64,000 bases of DNA from UTCHB3 sp964625575 (GCA_964625575.1 CAZVBQ010000006.1:72349-136348); one strand, 5' to 3'; counted from the stretch's first letter, positions 1 to 9,316 are shown. Made by a program: numbers and translations. The notes: generated by a model not told the origin, from the sequence alone.

Positions 1-307
1 GTGGTTCAGCGACAAATTCGAAGCGAACTTGTGTCCTGTTTTTGATCCGGTACATTCCCTCTTTTGTGTTTATCAGGTTGAATCCATACCCCTGCTTCCG
101 GACCGGGTTCAACACCTGCACAGCAATCGATGCCTTTTCTTTCAGGAAGTGGCCATAGTACTCCTCCCTGCCAATTCCCAGGATGGCACCGGTTAACCCT
201 GTAACAGCGGTCCTGGTGGGGATCGTGTATGTCAGCGGTGAACTGGTTGTATTGAACTTCCGGAAATGAGCAAACTCACCCGAAATGTCAAAAATCAGAA
301 TTTTCAT
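1..307 (-). CDS. cas5b: Cas5, type I-B CRISPR effector subunit (partial, C-terminus outside window)
   Basis: Translating leftward from the ATG at 305-307 gives an open frame of 102 residues that runs off the window edge. It starts MKILIFDISGEFAHFRKF and continues with a PTRTAVTGLTGAILG stretch. This is the typical Cas5 N-terminus: a ferredoxin-like beta strand, then the P-x-R-T/S-x-x-x-G-L-x-G-A-x-x-G region. Cas5 caps the 5' handle of crRNA in Cascade. The start is supported by a GGAGATCAAG ribosome-binding site directly upstream. It lies 17 bp after the cas7 stop in the same operon. In type I-B operons cas3, cas4, cas1 and cas2 usually follow, which would be outside this window. Confidence 0.9.
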   Translation of the reverse strand, partial: MKILIFDISGEFAHFRKFNTTSSPLTYTIPTRTAVTGLTGAILGIGREEYYGHFLKEKASIAVQVLNPVRKQGYGFNLINTKEGMYRIKNRTQVRFEFVAEP

Positions 308-324
308 CTTGATCTCCGTCCGGC

Positions 325-1263
325 TTAAGCCAGGATACCGGATACAGTTTCCGTGATGCCTTCTTTTATTTTGACTTCCTGGCCTTTTACCACTCCTTTA
401 AGATGCGGATCAACCCATACTTCGATACTTTCGATCTTGTCTGCCACTTTTCCGAGGGACTCGATGAGCTCAGTCAGGTCAAGCGAGTAGTCGTTGAGCG
501 AACGGATCGCTTCCTCGTTGATCTCGCTGTTTAGTTTGACTTTCTGCCTTAAGCCGCCGAGATAGAAAGAGTCTTTAAATGTCACGGCGAGAAGAAGGAG
601 TGGCTTCTGCCCGAATTTTGAACGGGAGATCAGGTTTTTCGTGCCATCCCATAAACCTTTGTAGAGTAGTCTCAGGTCTTCCCGCGACATTCCGGTTTTT
701 TCAGCGGCCTTGTCGTTAACGATTCCGTTGAAGCCTATCACGGCATAGGGGAGTTTGTACTCTGTCCGGAAAGTTGCCTGCTTCATTTTGTCACCGGAAG
801 CGAACGCGCCTGTTCCTTGCTCGGTGGTTATCTCCACCTTGTTGAAAGACCTGCCCATCTGGAACTGAACGGGACCGGTCAGTGTGATAGAGTCTCCCTT
901 CAGTGGTATTACTCCACCGAATACCCTGATGTCGATACATGCATCCAATACAGTTTTTTGTTCTTCCTGAAAATCGACTGCACGGCGTTTCCCGTCTTTT
1001 ACGTACAATTTAAGGGGATCTTTATCGTCAGAATAAAATGTTTCCCTGACAAAGATGTCTTTCCCGTTTTGTCCGTTATATCCCTCATATTCATACCAAT
1101 AATCTCTGACAGTTCTTTTCAGCCTGACATCAGACACCAGTGCTGTGTTGGTTTCGGGATCAAAACGGGGTCGGTTCTCGTTTAGGGGATCACCGTTTGG
1201 ATTGGCGTTTTCAATATCATAGATAAAAAGGATCTCGGTTTTTTTTGTGATTGGGTTACTCAT
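325..1263 (-). CDS. cas7b: Cas7, type I-B (Csh2-like) CRISPR backbone protein
   Basis: 312 residues, full length for the Csh2 type of Cas7. The start has the family hallmark: TEILFIYDIENANPNGDP followed by N-x-P-R-F-D and SDVRLKRTVRDYW. Cas7 polymerises along the crRNA spacer to form the Cascade backbone in the cytoplasm. The ATG at 1263 has a GGGAGAG ribosome-binding site. Its first 8 bp overlap the end of cas8b, indicating translational coupling. Cas5 follows 17 bp downstream. The subtype is inferred from the Csh2 and Csh1-like neighbours. Confidence 0.95.
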   Translation of the reverse strand: MSNPITKKTEILFIYDIENANPNGDPLNENRPRFDPETNTALVSDVRLKRTVRDYWYEYEGYNGQNGKDIFVRETFYSDDKDPLKLYVKDGKRRAVDFQEEQKTVLDACIDIRVFGGVIPLKGDSITLTGPVQFQMGRSFNKVEITTEQGTGAFASGDKMKQATFRTEYKLPYAVIGFNGIVNDKAAEKTGMSREDLRLLYKGLWDGTKNLISRSKFGQKPLLLLAVTFKDSFYLGGLRQKVKLNSEINEEAIRSLNDYSLDLTELIESLGKVADKIESIEVWVDPHLKGVVKGQEVKIKEGITETVSGILA

Positions 1264-3172
1264 TGTTCTCTCCCGGTTCTGTTTGTGATTTGAATTTGAA
1301 TTGTGTTTCCATTCCTGTTACGAAGTAGAAAGAAATTTCTGCGGATGAAGCGGTCTTAATTTCCGGAAGCATCAGGTTAAAGTATTCGACCATCAGCTTG
1401 CGGAGGTTCCCATACGCGTAGGTGTCATAATACTGCTGTAACTTGGAGAGTGCCTCAACATAAATGTTTTCGACATCACCCCCGGCGATTTTATACCCCT
1501 TAAGCTTTTTCTCGAACGGGGTATTCTTCAATCTGAACTGTTGAGCGTTCATGACAAGTTTTACCAGAATTCCTAACAGGAAGACACCAACTTTGTAATC
1601 TTTGTTAAAAAATACCGGATTATCATCAATGAATGCCTTCAAGGCATCAAGGTCGATGCCACCCTTGCCGGGATTTTCAATTTCCTGCGGCATTTTCACC
1701 TCATTTTTAGTTGTGTTGATCTTCAATGACCCCAGGTAATGAAGGAAGTAGATTACCGAGATCGCGTCTATAATTAATTTTCTGAGTGACTGGTAGGGCT
1801 TACCCTGTAGTTTCTTGTTAAAGTTTTCACGGTAACTGTTCATGAACGCGGAATAAAGCATTTCCTCGCTCATGGCGGTGCCGTCAAAAACTGCCTGGAT
1901 TATTGAGTAATCCTCTTTATCAAAGAAGTTTAAAAGTTTGCCAAATTTGAAACGTTGCCGGAAGGTGATCTTCTCTCCCTTGGCTTTTCCTTTTTTGCCA
2001 CCATAATCCTCCTCTTCAAAGGTAAGATGCAGGGCGAAGGCGGGATGGGTCTCAACGTGGTCTTTGGCATCGATGAAGATTTTTCTGAACCTCGAAGGGA
2101 ATACCTCCTCGATCAGGGATTTAAGTTTTATGGCGCCGGTGGTCATGTTCTTTTCATAGAAAATGAGATCGATATTGAACAGGTTTTTCTGCTCTGCCAT
2201 ATAAAGCATCATGGCATCTTCGTAGCTGTCCTGATCTTTCCTGTCGACTTTGTTGTACTCCTTAAAAAGTTCATAGACCTGCCGCTCTGTTTCAGGATCA
2301 CTCACCAAAACCCTTGGTATTGCCATATAAGGTCTACCGTAGAAATAATAGCCAAGCTCATTCTCTATTACACGGGATCCCAGATAAAAATTAGCTGCGC
2401 AATCAGAACAAACCGGGTAGTTCTTCCAAGCCAACTTAATGTTGAAGTAATTTGAGAGATATCCTTTTTTGTCAACAGTGTAATATTTGAATGGGGAGGC
2501 GAAGCCATGAAGGCGTGGTTTGGTTTCGTGACAGATAGAACAGACCGAATCTTTCCCCTCTGAGATAACACCGGTAAATGTGCTTAGTCCCTCGGTGGCG
2601 TCGTTCAGTATCCCTTTTCGGAAAAGTTGGAGCTCTGAAGGGGATATCTCACGTTCATTATCAATGAATAATACTGACAATCCGCACTTAAATTTAACTT
2701 TCTGATCGAGAGGGGAATATTTCGCGTGGATATCCCGGTTTATACGTTCCATGTTTTCAACCCAGTAAACTTTCAAAAGTTTGAGCAGTTCCTTTTCTTC
2801 AGCGTTGGATTCGTCAGCACAGGATATCAGGCGGGGGATTACAAAGTTGAGGATAGTATCGATCTTTTTGTTCTTATATGTCACCTCATCCTCAAATGCT
2901 CCGAATTTTGTAGTTATAGTGATATCCCCGCCGTTAGATGCGCCTTTACGGTAGGCGTATTTTTTATAGGAAACATCACTGTAGGGGCGCACATCAGTGT
3001 GGGAGAAGGAGATTGACAATCCGCCTTCGTTACGCAGGATTGAGAACACGGGTGAGATGATCAGGTGTTCATTCCCGGGGAACATATTCTCCGCGTAAAG
3101 CTCCCATTGCTCTTTGGCATTAAGGTCTTCGCGGTATATTCTGCCCAGGGCTGTTACGGCTCTGTCGTTCAT
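1256..3172 (-). CDS. cas8b: Cas8b (Csh1/TM1802-type), large subunit of type I-B Cascade
   Basis: 638 residues, the expected size for the Csh1 large subunit, which recognises the PAM and begins target unwinding. Two CxxC knuckles, CSICHETKP near residue 211 and CSDCAANFY near residue 254, form the zinc-finger-like centre common in Cas8b. Weak overall conservation is normal for this family, so the call also relies on its place immediately upstream of cas7 and cas5, with an 8-bp overlap with cas7. No cas6 is visible in the 486 bp upstream, so the crRNA endonuclease must lie elsewhere. The start region is AT-rich and lacks a clear Shine-Dalgarno sequence. Confidence 0.85.
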   Translation of the reverse strand: MNDRAVTALGRIYREDLNAKEQWELYAENMFPGNEHLIISPVFSILRNEGGLSISFSHTDVRPYSDVSYKKYAYRKGASNGGDITITTKFGAFEDEVTYKNKKIDTILNFVIPRLISCADESNAEEKELLKLLKVYWVENMERINRDIHAKYSPLDQKVKFKCGLSVLFIDNEREISPSELQLFRKGILNDATEGLSTFTGVISEGKDSVCSICHETKPRLHGFASPFKYYTVDKKGYLSNYFNIKLAWKNYPVCSDCAANFYLGSRVIENELGYYFYGRPYMAIPRVLVSDPETERQVYELFKEYNKVDRKDQDSYEDAMMLYMAEQKNLFNIDLIFYEKNMTTGAIKLKSLIEEVFPSRFRKIFIDAKDHVETHPAFALHLTFEEEDYGGKKGKAKGEKITFRQRFKFGKLLNFFDKEDYSIIQAVFDGTAMSEEMLYSAFMNSYRENFNKKLQGKPYQSLRKLIIDAISVIYFLHYLGSLKINTTKNEVKMPQEIENPGKGGIDLDALKAFIDDNPVFFNKDYKVGVFLLGILVKLVMNAQQFRLKNTPFEKKLKGYKIAGGDVENIYVEALSKLQQYYDTYAYGNLRKLMVEYFNLMLPEIKTASSAEISFYFVTGMETQFKFKSQTEPGENNE

Positions 3173-3658
3173 AAAATTACCAAACTAATTAGGAGAAATT
3201 CATCTGACATAATAGAGTCAAGAAATTATATTTTTTCCGGTTTCCGAAAAAAATTTTCAAGACGTCTAACAGGGTGGCGAATGAAAATCCGTTTTAAGGA
3301 TTCTTGCACCATTTCCGGTATTTTTTTTAATTCGAATTGAAAATAGGGAGGAGTGTTTCACGATTTTGTATCATTGGATGATAATTTTTTATCCACGGGC
3401 TTACCCCTACCCATACCCAGCCCTTAGCAGGGCTGTACCCCGCGGAGCGGGGTAATCTTTAGAATCTTTCTAAATCCTGTTAATCGTGTTCAAGACATAC
3501 TGTTAATCGTGTTCAAGACATACTGTTAATCGTGTTCAAGACAATTGTCATACGGTCTCCCTACCCATACATCGCCCTTATCAGGGCTGTACCCCGCGGA
3601 GTGGGGTTATCTTTAAAATCTTTTTATATCTTTCACATCCTGTTCAAGACAAGATTGT
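3173..3658. other. 486-bp gene-free region upstream of the cas operon
   Basis: Between the cas8b start and the end of the lipoprotein gene. It holds an AT-rich stretch (3173-3390), probably the cas promoter or leader, and a repeat composite (3401-3641) described separately. No convincing cas6, tRNA or CRISPR array was found. Confidence 0.6.
3401..3641. repeat. Hairpin repeat pair flanking a 3 x 23-bp tandem repeat
   Basis: Two similar blocks of about 80-85 bp (about 3401-3480 and 3557-3641) each contain CCTACCCATAC, a CCCTTA-x-CAGGG hairpin and an ACCCCG-CGGAG-CGGGGT-like hairpin, and both end in TCCTGTT. Between them lie three head-to-tail copies of a 23-bp unit starting CTGTTAATCGTGTTCAAGAC (3477, 3500 and 3523). 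The units have no spacers, so this is not a CRISPR array. The GC-rich hairpins resemble REP-type intergenic elements. Confidence 0.8.
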
Positions 3659-4318
3659 TCAAGCCACTGCTTTCTTCCTTCTGTAAAAGAAAAACCCAAC
3701 CATGACAACAACCAACACACCCCCGATGATGTAGTAAACAAAGTAAGTGGGTTCTTGCGGGGCGAAGGTGGCTTCTATGTACTTGCCGTCGCCGATCTGG
3801 TCGAGGGTGAACTCCCAGATATACTTGTTGCCATCGGTTTTATGGGCGTTGTGGGTGATCATTTCGCCGTCGAACTCGAAGATAAAGGTTTGTTTCACGG
3901 GGTTACGGGGGTCCGGTTTGTCGGGGAGTGGTTTCAGGTATTGCTGAAATTTCATTTGTCCAGCGGCGCCATCTCCGAAGTAGATATCGAACCGGTTAAA
4001 GAGGCGGGTGGCGCTGAGATCCATAACATTTTTAAAGCTTATATCTATCTCTGCCGACCATTGATCCCCTTCCTTCATCTGGGTGGAGATACGGTTGATC
4101 GTATAGGCTCCTTCTGTTACCTGCTTGCGAATTGTTGCCGTATCGAACCGTTGCGCGTAGGTTCTTCCCAGTTCGGAGCCGGGAGGGAAGGAGTAGCGGA
4201 TCGTCATCGACCCGCTGCCATCCCTCATAATTTCAGCCGTCTGAGTATAATCGAGGCAGCCGGTAACGAGAAAAGATAGAGTGAAGATTAAAGCCGTTGC
4301 AAGAAAATATCTTTTCAT
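3659..4318 (-). CDS. LppM-like lipoprotein with C-terminal membrane anchor
   Basis: 219 residues. It has a lipoprotein signal peptide with lipobox LVTGC (Cys21), then a domain starting DYTQTAEIMRDGSGSMTIRY. This resembles LppM-type proteins, which carry a conserved G-S-G-x-x-x-x-x-Y stretch after the Cys. A single transmembrane helix lies near residues 192-212 (YYIIGGVLVVVMVGFFF), followed by basic RRKK. A protein both lipidated at the N-terminus and anchored at the C-terminus would sit on the periplasmic face of the inner membrane. Its start is 11 bp after the ATP-grasp gene, so they probably form an operon. The function is unknown. Confidence 0.7.
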   Translation of the reverse strand: MKRYFLATALIFTLSFLVTGCLDYTQTAEIMRDGSGSMTIRYSFPPGSELGRTYAQRFDTATIRKQVTEGAYTINRISTQMKEGDQWSAEIDISFKNVMDLSATRLFNRFDIYFGDGAAGQMKFQQYLKPLPDKPDPRNPVKQTFIFEFDGEMITHNAHKTDGNKYIWEFTLDQIGDGKYIEATFAPQEPTYFVYYIIGGVLVVVMVGFFFYRRKKAVA

Positions 4319-4329
4319 TTGTTATTACC

Positions 4330-5541
4330 TCAGTTTGCCGCCTTCTCGCCCATCGGAACGAAGTGGAAGAAGTCATCATAGAACCGCTGAACATATTGCT
4401 CGAGCAGTTTCGTCACCCGTTCATACTTGGGTGAAGCGATCACAAGTCCGGCATGATACTGTTTATTCAGCCTCCAGACCACCTCGGGATCGCTGAAAGC
4501 GTTCATGTCGGGCCATTCCTGCTTCGCGAGTGAGTTCAGAAGTGCAGCGTAGTTTTTCAGAAGTTTCGGGGTCTTGTACTTTTTCCCCTCATCGAGCGTT
4601 TCGAGTTTAGCCCATTCAGCCCAAAGGTTGAGCCCTGTAGCCGCTTTCACCAGCTCAACAATGTTGGCGCCACCTACACGTGCCGAGGTTTCAAGGAAGT
4701 AGATGTTGCCGTCGTGCCCCTTGATGAACTCGGTGTGATTAACGCCCGTCTTCATCCCGAGATCTTTCATCACGTTGGCATTCATTTCGAGCAGTCGTTT
4801 TTCATCTTCACTTCCGCGGAGTACGTTCCTTGTGGTAAAAACGCGACCCTGGTGCGCCACTTCAAGCGGGGGAAGTCCGTACTCGCTCACGATCGCGAAT
4901 TTTATTTCGTGATCCTGAATGATTGAATCGACATGGAAGATGTCGCCGGGGATGAATTTTTCCATCAGATAGTTCGACTGTTCATCGCCGAGGGCATTGA
5001 TAACTTCCCACGCTTGCTCGCGCGACTCAAGTTTTTTCATGCCGATCGATCCCGCCTGCATTCTCGGTTTAAGGATGTAGGGTGGTTCTTTCTTAGCCAT
5101 AAAGTGGTTGATGGCGTCGTGGTTGAGCACGTGAACAAACTCGGGGACGAGCACCCCTTTTTCAAGTGCTTTCATGCGCATTGAGTATTTGTCTCTGAAG
5201 TAGCGCATTGTGGTTTCACCCATACCGGGAACCCGGAGGTGTTCGCGGAGCGCGGCGGCTTTCTCAACATCGAAGTCGTCGAGGGCTACAATTCTGTCTA
5301 TCACCACGGTACGCGCGATGTAGCTTACAGCCTTGATCAGGTCTTGCATGTTCCACTCCTTCTCGATGTCGGGCATGAAGTAGAGGTCATCTATGCTCTC
5401 GCGGGGCCAACCGGCATTTTCGAGGCTTTTGGAGGTGATGAATATAACGCGCCATCCGAGCCTGTGGGCTTCGACAAGGAAATCGTTGCCTTTGTAATAG
5501 CTCGAGATACAGAGAATTGTTTTCTTTCTTGAGTCAGACAT
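4330..5541 (-). CDS. ATP-grasp domain enzyme (carboxylate-amine/thiol ligase-like)
   Basis: 403 residues. The N-terminal part has a Rossmann-like pre-ATP-grasp domain (ILCISSYYKGNDFLVEAHRLG). The ATP-grasp core follows: the FRDKYSMRMKALEKG helix near residue 115, PPYILKPRMQAGSIG (the phosphate-binding Lys and flexible loop), MEKFIPGDIFHVDSI, and the metal-binding strand FLETSARVGGANIVELV. Such enzymes join a carboxylate to an amine or thiol through an acyl-phosphate. The substrate cannot be read from sequence. It is transcribed divergently from pepT across 150 bp, with the lipoprotein gene directly downstream. Confidence 0.8.
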   Translation of the reverse strand: MSDSRKKTILCISSYYKGNDFLVEAHRLGWRVIFITSKSLENAGWPRESIDDLYFMPDIEKEWNMQDLIKAVSYIARTVVIDRIVALDDFDVEKAAALREHLRVPGMGETTMRYFRDKYSMRMKALEKGVLVPEFVHVLNHDAINHFMAKKEPPYILKPRMQAGSIGMKKLESREQAWEVINALGDEQSNYLMEKFIPGDIFHVDSIIQDHEIKFAIVSEYGLPPLEVAHQGRVFTTRNVLRGSEDEKRLLEMNANVMKDLGMKTGVNHTEFIKGHDGNIYFLETSARVGGANIVELVKAATGLNLWAEWAKLETLDEGKKYKTPKLLKNYAALLNSLAKQEWPDMNAFSDPEVVWRLNKQYHAGLVIASPKYERVTKLLEQYVQRFYDDFFHFVPMGEKAAN

Positions 5542-5717
5542 TGCTAAACCTATATTAATTTTTCCCGGTTTGAAAGATAAAATATTGTACTGAATAACGA
5601 AATAAAATATTCAACCTTACGGAGAAAAAGGGGATGGGAAGGAAAAAAACAATTGAAAATGGTTGGAATTTTCTCTATTATTAGGGTCTGTTTTTGAAAA
5701 ATAACCGGGAGAATAGG

Positions 5718-6968
5718 ATGTTTGACCCAAACTATAAATTCACAGTAGTAGACAGATTTTTAAAGTATGTAAAGATAGACACCCAGTCGGATGACGAAGC
5801 GCCACAGTTCCCCACAACGGCGAAACAGCTTGACCTTTCGCGCGTACTGGTTGAGGAGCTGAAAGAGATCGGCCTTGCCGATGCCCGCCTCGATGAACAC
5901 GGGTATGTTTACGCCACGCTTCCCTCGAACAGTGAGAAAGATGTGCCTGTTATCGGCTTCATTTCTCACGTTGACACTTCACCCGCCATCAGCGGCAAGG
6001 ATGTGAAACCGGTTATTCACCGGAATTACAACGGTGAGGATATCGTGCTCCCCGGCGACACATCAAAAGTGATAGACGTTGCCTCCAACCCCGAGCTGAA
6101 GGAGATGAAGGGATACGATATTATCACAACTGATGGCACCACCCTTTTGGGCGCGGATGATAAAGCCGGAATAGCGGAGATAATGGACGCGATGGCGTAC
6201 CTGATAGCGCACCCCGAAGTAAAACACGGCACTATTAAGATCTGCTTCACCCCCGACGAAGAGGTTGGCAGAGGCACCGAACACTTTGACGTGGCGGGAT
6301 TTGGAGCCAAATACGCTTACACCATCGACGGCTCAAGCCGTGGAGAGGTTGAGACCGAGACCTTCAGCGCTGATGCCGTTGTGATCACGATTCACGGAAG
6401 AAACGTTCACCCGGGTTACGCCAAGGGGAAGATGATCAACTCGATAAGGGTTGCATCCCGCTTCATGGAGACACTTCCGAAGAACACCCTTTGCCCTGAA
6501 ACCACTGAAGGACGTGAAGGTTATGTTCACTGTGTCGCCTTCAACGGTACCGAGGAGAAAACTGTGCTTAAGTTTATCATCAGGGATTTTATCGATGAGA
6601 AACTGAAAGATTACGAGAGATACCTTGAGAATCTTCTGGCAAGCGTGGTTAGCGACTACCCCGGCGCGCGCTATGAGTTTCAGGTTATCGAGCAATACAG
6701 GAACATGAAATATGTTCTCGATCAGCATCCCGAAGTTGAGGCAAACGCTCTTGAGGCACTGAAGAGGTTAAATGTAACCCCGATACAGTCAGCCATCAGA
6801 GGGGGAACCGACGGCTCAAGATTGAGCTATATGGGAATTCCGACCCCGAACCTTTTCGCCGGTGGACACAACTTCCACGCGGCCACGGAGTGGGTAGCGA
6901 TCCAGGATATGGAAATGTCGGTAAAAAACATTGTAACCCTCGCGAATGTGTGGGAAGACAAAGCCTGA
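5718..6968 (+). CDS. pepT: Peptidase T (tripeptide aminopeptidase), M20 family
   Basis: 416 residues, the usual PepT length. It removes the N-terminal residue of tripeptides in the cytoplasm with a two-zinc centre. The M20B signatures are present in order: ISHVDTSPA (zinc His and catalytic Asp), LLGADDKAGIAEI (bridging Asp), TPDEEVGRGTEHFD (general-base Glu and zinc Glu), TIDGSSRGEVETETFSA (zinc Asp) and GGHNFH (zinc His). I chose the ATG at 5718 because GGGAG stands just upstream; an in-frame TTG at 5694 is less likely. A strong terminator follows. Confidence 0.95.
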   Translation: MFDPNYKFTVVDRFLKYVKIDTQSDDEAPQFPTTAKQLDLSRVLVEELKEIGLADARLDEHGYVYATLPSNSEKDVPVIGFISHVDTSPAISGKDVKPVIHRNYNGEDIVLPGDTSKVIDVASNPELKEMKGYDIITTDGTTLLGADDKAGIAEIMDAMAYLIAHPEVKHGTIKICFTPDEEVGRGTEHFDVAGFGAKYAYTIDGSSRGEVETETFSADAVVITIHGRNVHPGYAKGKMINSIRVASRFMETLPKNTLCPETTEGREGYVHCVAFNGTEEKTVLKFIIRDFIDEKLKDYERYLENLLASVVSDYPGARYEFQVIEQYRNMKYVLDQHPEVEANALEALKRLNVTPIQSAIRGGTDGSRLSYMGIPTPNLFAGGHNFHAATEWVAIQDMEMSVKNIVTLANVWEDKA

Positions 6969-6997
6969 GGCAACACTTAATGCCCATTTAAAACAAG

Positions 6998-7032
6998 AAG
7001 AGGCTGTCTGAAAAAGGCAGCCTCTTTTTTTT
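6998..7032 (+). terminator. Rho-independent terminator of pepT
   Basis: Perfect 9-bp stem AAGAGGCTG/CAGCCTCTT with an A-rich loop, followed by an uninterrupted T tract. It lies between the convergent pepT and the 761-residue gene. Near-copies of the same hairpin occur at about 19985 and 33480. Confidence 0.92.
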
Positions 7033-9316
7033 ACTCGAATTGTTGACCGGCACGTCCCCGTTTCCTTCGATGGAGACCTTCAGGTTCGGGGATCTTGTCC
7101 TTGATCCAGGCGAGGTCTTTGAATACATCGATGCCAAGGGCGTAAAAATTGATTTTTTTAATGGTCTCGCCGCTAAAACCAAGGGGTTTTATCACCCGGT
7201 CGAGTTCGGCTATACTCACAGGTTTATTGTAAGCGCTAAGAATTATGTAGTAGAGTTTGTTTCTCTTCCAGTATTTTGAGAGAACCAGCTTGTCACCCTG
7301 AACCGAAGGGTGGTCATAAACCACAAACACGTTGCTTTTGTTTATAGTCTGCTTCACCTTCCCGAAGTCGAACTCTTGGAACAGTTGTTCCAACAGTGAG
7401 AAGCGGGTATCAGGGTAGAGGTTCTGCATTATCATGTTACTTATAAACCGGGGATCGGCTGAGATGGTTTTCAGGTTTTGTTCCCGGTGACTGGCAAGCC
7501 CGTAAAAATTGCCGCCGTATGAGTCGATGAACGAAACGTTCTGCAGTTTGCTTGAAAAACCGGTCACGCTGACGATACGGTCTTTATTGATCTCAGCGAG
7601 GAGTTCCTTCCCGTGCATCACATAGTTGTTTTTTTCGAGTATCTCGATGAGATAGTCGTTAACAATTTTGCGTTCTTCCATATTCACCGAGTTGTGAATA
7701 AAACAGAAGAATCCGAGATCGGTGATCTCATCGGAGAGGCGGAGAAACTGCACCAGTTCATACTTCGATCTGATGGAGGGGAAATCCTTCTTGACCAGTT
7801 TGTAGAGCACAGAGGCATCCACAATTTTCTTCTCTTTTTCGAGGAATTCAGCAACCATTTTTTGAACCGCGAGCATCTGCTCCCCCTTAAGGGAGAGATG
7901 TTTCTCGACACCGAAGATATCTTTGTCGAGTTGCAATACATTTGAGTTCATTCTGATGTGGCAGAGGGAAACTTTCAGATCGGTATACACCCTGCCGTAG
8001 TGCACTTTAACACTGTCGATGATCTCTTTGAGCGACATCGCGCGGTCGCTGTTCTTAAGGGTTTGTTCCGCCATTTCAGGCAGGTTCATTCTTCCACGCA
8101 GGATGTATTCGCCGTCTTTCTCGATCACCTTGAAGAAGCGGATGGCGAGGATGAGTTTGAAAATGTTAAGTTTTTCCCATCCATCGAGATCTGTGAAATC
8201 GTCGAGAAATTTATTAATGGGTACTCCGTCTTTTTCACGGAGGTAGCTCCTGAGTCTTGTGTAAAGCGAATAGAGGGGGTTTTCTTCCCTGTAAATGTTC
8301 TGCGACACAAAGAACTTGTTTGAATATGAGGGGATCGCCGGATAAACCGTGTTCAGGATTTTAACAAATGAATCAACATTCAGCACCTGATTTGCGAAGA
8401 AGTCCCTTTCTATCACCTTCGGATTTTTGAGCAGGTGATTCAGGATGTGGTGCTGCAGGCGTTTTTCGATTGCTGAAAGTTCTTGCCGTACATCTTCAAT
8501 GAACGCCACGAGTTTCTGGCGAACCCTTTCGGAAGAGATATCGTGAGCCGCGCCGATTGCCCGCATATCCATTTCTTCTTCAAACCGTTTTTTAATAAAA
8601 TCACGGGTTCTGTCGTCCTGAATTTGAATCAGTGATTTTATTCTGACTGCCGCCTCGAGCAGGGGGTCTTTCCCGGTGTTCTTGTTTAGTACTATTTCAT
8701 CATCACTGCTTCTGATTATCGAGATGAAAGCCCGGTTGAGATCATTCAGACTGTCTTTGGGGCCCGGCATTTGATTTAAATATTCATCGGGGAAGAATAC
8801 GAGTAAATTGTAGAGGTGATAAACCTTTTTAACCCACGTTGAAGAAGTGATGAACTTCTTGTTCCTGGTGCTGAACCTCAGGGTGTGGCGCTTGAGAGGC
8901 TGATCGAGCAGGCCTTTAAGCCGGCTGTCGATCTCCATTCGTTCCCCCTCGAGGAAGAGGAACTCCGGGAAGCTCTCTTTTATCAGGGCTTCGTTCTTTT
9001 TGTCGTTGGTGATCAGGTTTTTTCCCGGTTCACCGTAAAATAGCTCTGAAATAAGGTTCCGGGCAAGATCAACGGTAACCTTTCTTATCCGGCTGTCTTT
9101 CAGGAGTGTCAAGTAAGAAACGTTCACCACATCCCTGTATTCATAGGCATTAAGCAGACTGAAGAGCCTTTGCACATTTTTCGGGAAGAGAGTGGGGTCG
9201 ATCTCGGACGGAAATATTGATTCATCCGGTCGTATGGGTTCTGTTCCGCAGAATAGTGGTGTGGATAGAAGCCTGAATTGAAGGCTTGTGTCGTGGGACT
9301 GAATTTTGAATCTCAT
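7031..9316 (-). CDS. Large protein with sigma-70 region-4-like HTH and probable wHTH modules
   Basis: 761 residues with no signal peptide or membrane helix. Residues about 238-277 (RTRDFIKKRFEEEMDMRAIG, then AAHDISSERVRQKLVAFIED) closely match region 4 of sigma-70 factors, the -35-binding helix-turn-helix with its E-R-V-R-Q recognition helix. No region 2 precedes it, so this is not an ordinary sigma factor. Further on, residues about 420-480 (SLKEIIDSVKVHYGRVY) look like a HARE-HTH or winged-helix module, and two more helix-rich winged-helix-like segments follow near 485-540 and 545-610. I infer a DNA-binding or transcription-associated role. Single gene, convergent with pepT. Confidence 0.6.
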   Translation of the reverse strand: MRFKIQSHDTSLQFRLLSTPLFCGTEPIRPDESIFPSEIDPTLFPKNVQRLFSLLNAYEYRDVVNVSYLTLLKDSRIRKVTVDLARNLISELFYGEPGKNLITNDKKNEALIKESFPEFLFLEGERMEIDSRLKGLLDQPLKRHTLRFSTRNKKFITSSTWVKKVYHLYNLLVFFPDEYLNQMPGPKDSLNDLNRAFISIIRSSDDEIVLNKNTGKDPLLEAAVRIKSLIQIQDDRTRDFIKKRFEEEMDMRAIGAAHDISSERVRQKLVAFIEDVRQELSAIEKRLQHHILNHLLKNPKVIERDFFANQVLNVDSFVKILNTVYPAIPSYSNKFFVSQNIYREENPLYSLYTRLRSYLREKDGVPINKFLDDFTDLDGWEKLNIFKLILAIRFFKVIEKDGEYILRGRMNLPEMAEQTLKNSDRAMSLKEIIDSVKVHYGRVYTDLKVSLCHIRMNSNVLQLDKDIFGVEKHLSLKGEQMLAVQKMVAEFLEKEKKIVDASVLYKLVKKDFPSIRSKYELVQFLRLSDEITDLGFFCFIHNSVNMEERKIVNDYLIEILEKNNYVMHGKELLAEINKDRIVSVTGFSSKLQNVSFIDSYGGNFYGLASHREQNLKTISADPRFISNMIMQNLYPDTRFSLLEQLFQEFDFGKVKQTINKSNVFVVYDHPSVQGDKLVLSKYWKRNKLYYIILSAYNKPVSIAELDRVIKPLGFSGETIKKINFYALGIDVFKDLAWIKDKIPEPEGLHRRKRGRAGQQFE

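Noticed and set aside
3477..3545. Tandem 23-bp units next to cas genes as a CRISPR array
   Set aside because: The units abut each other with no spacer and are shorter than type I-B repeats.
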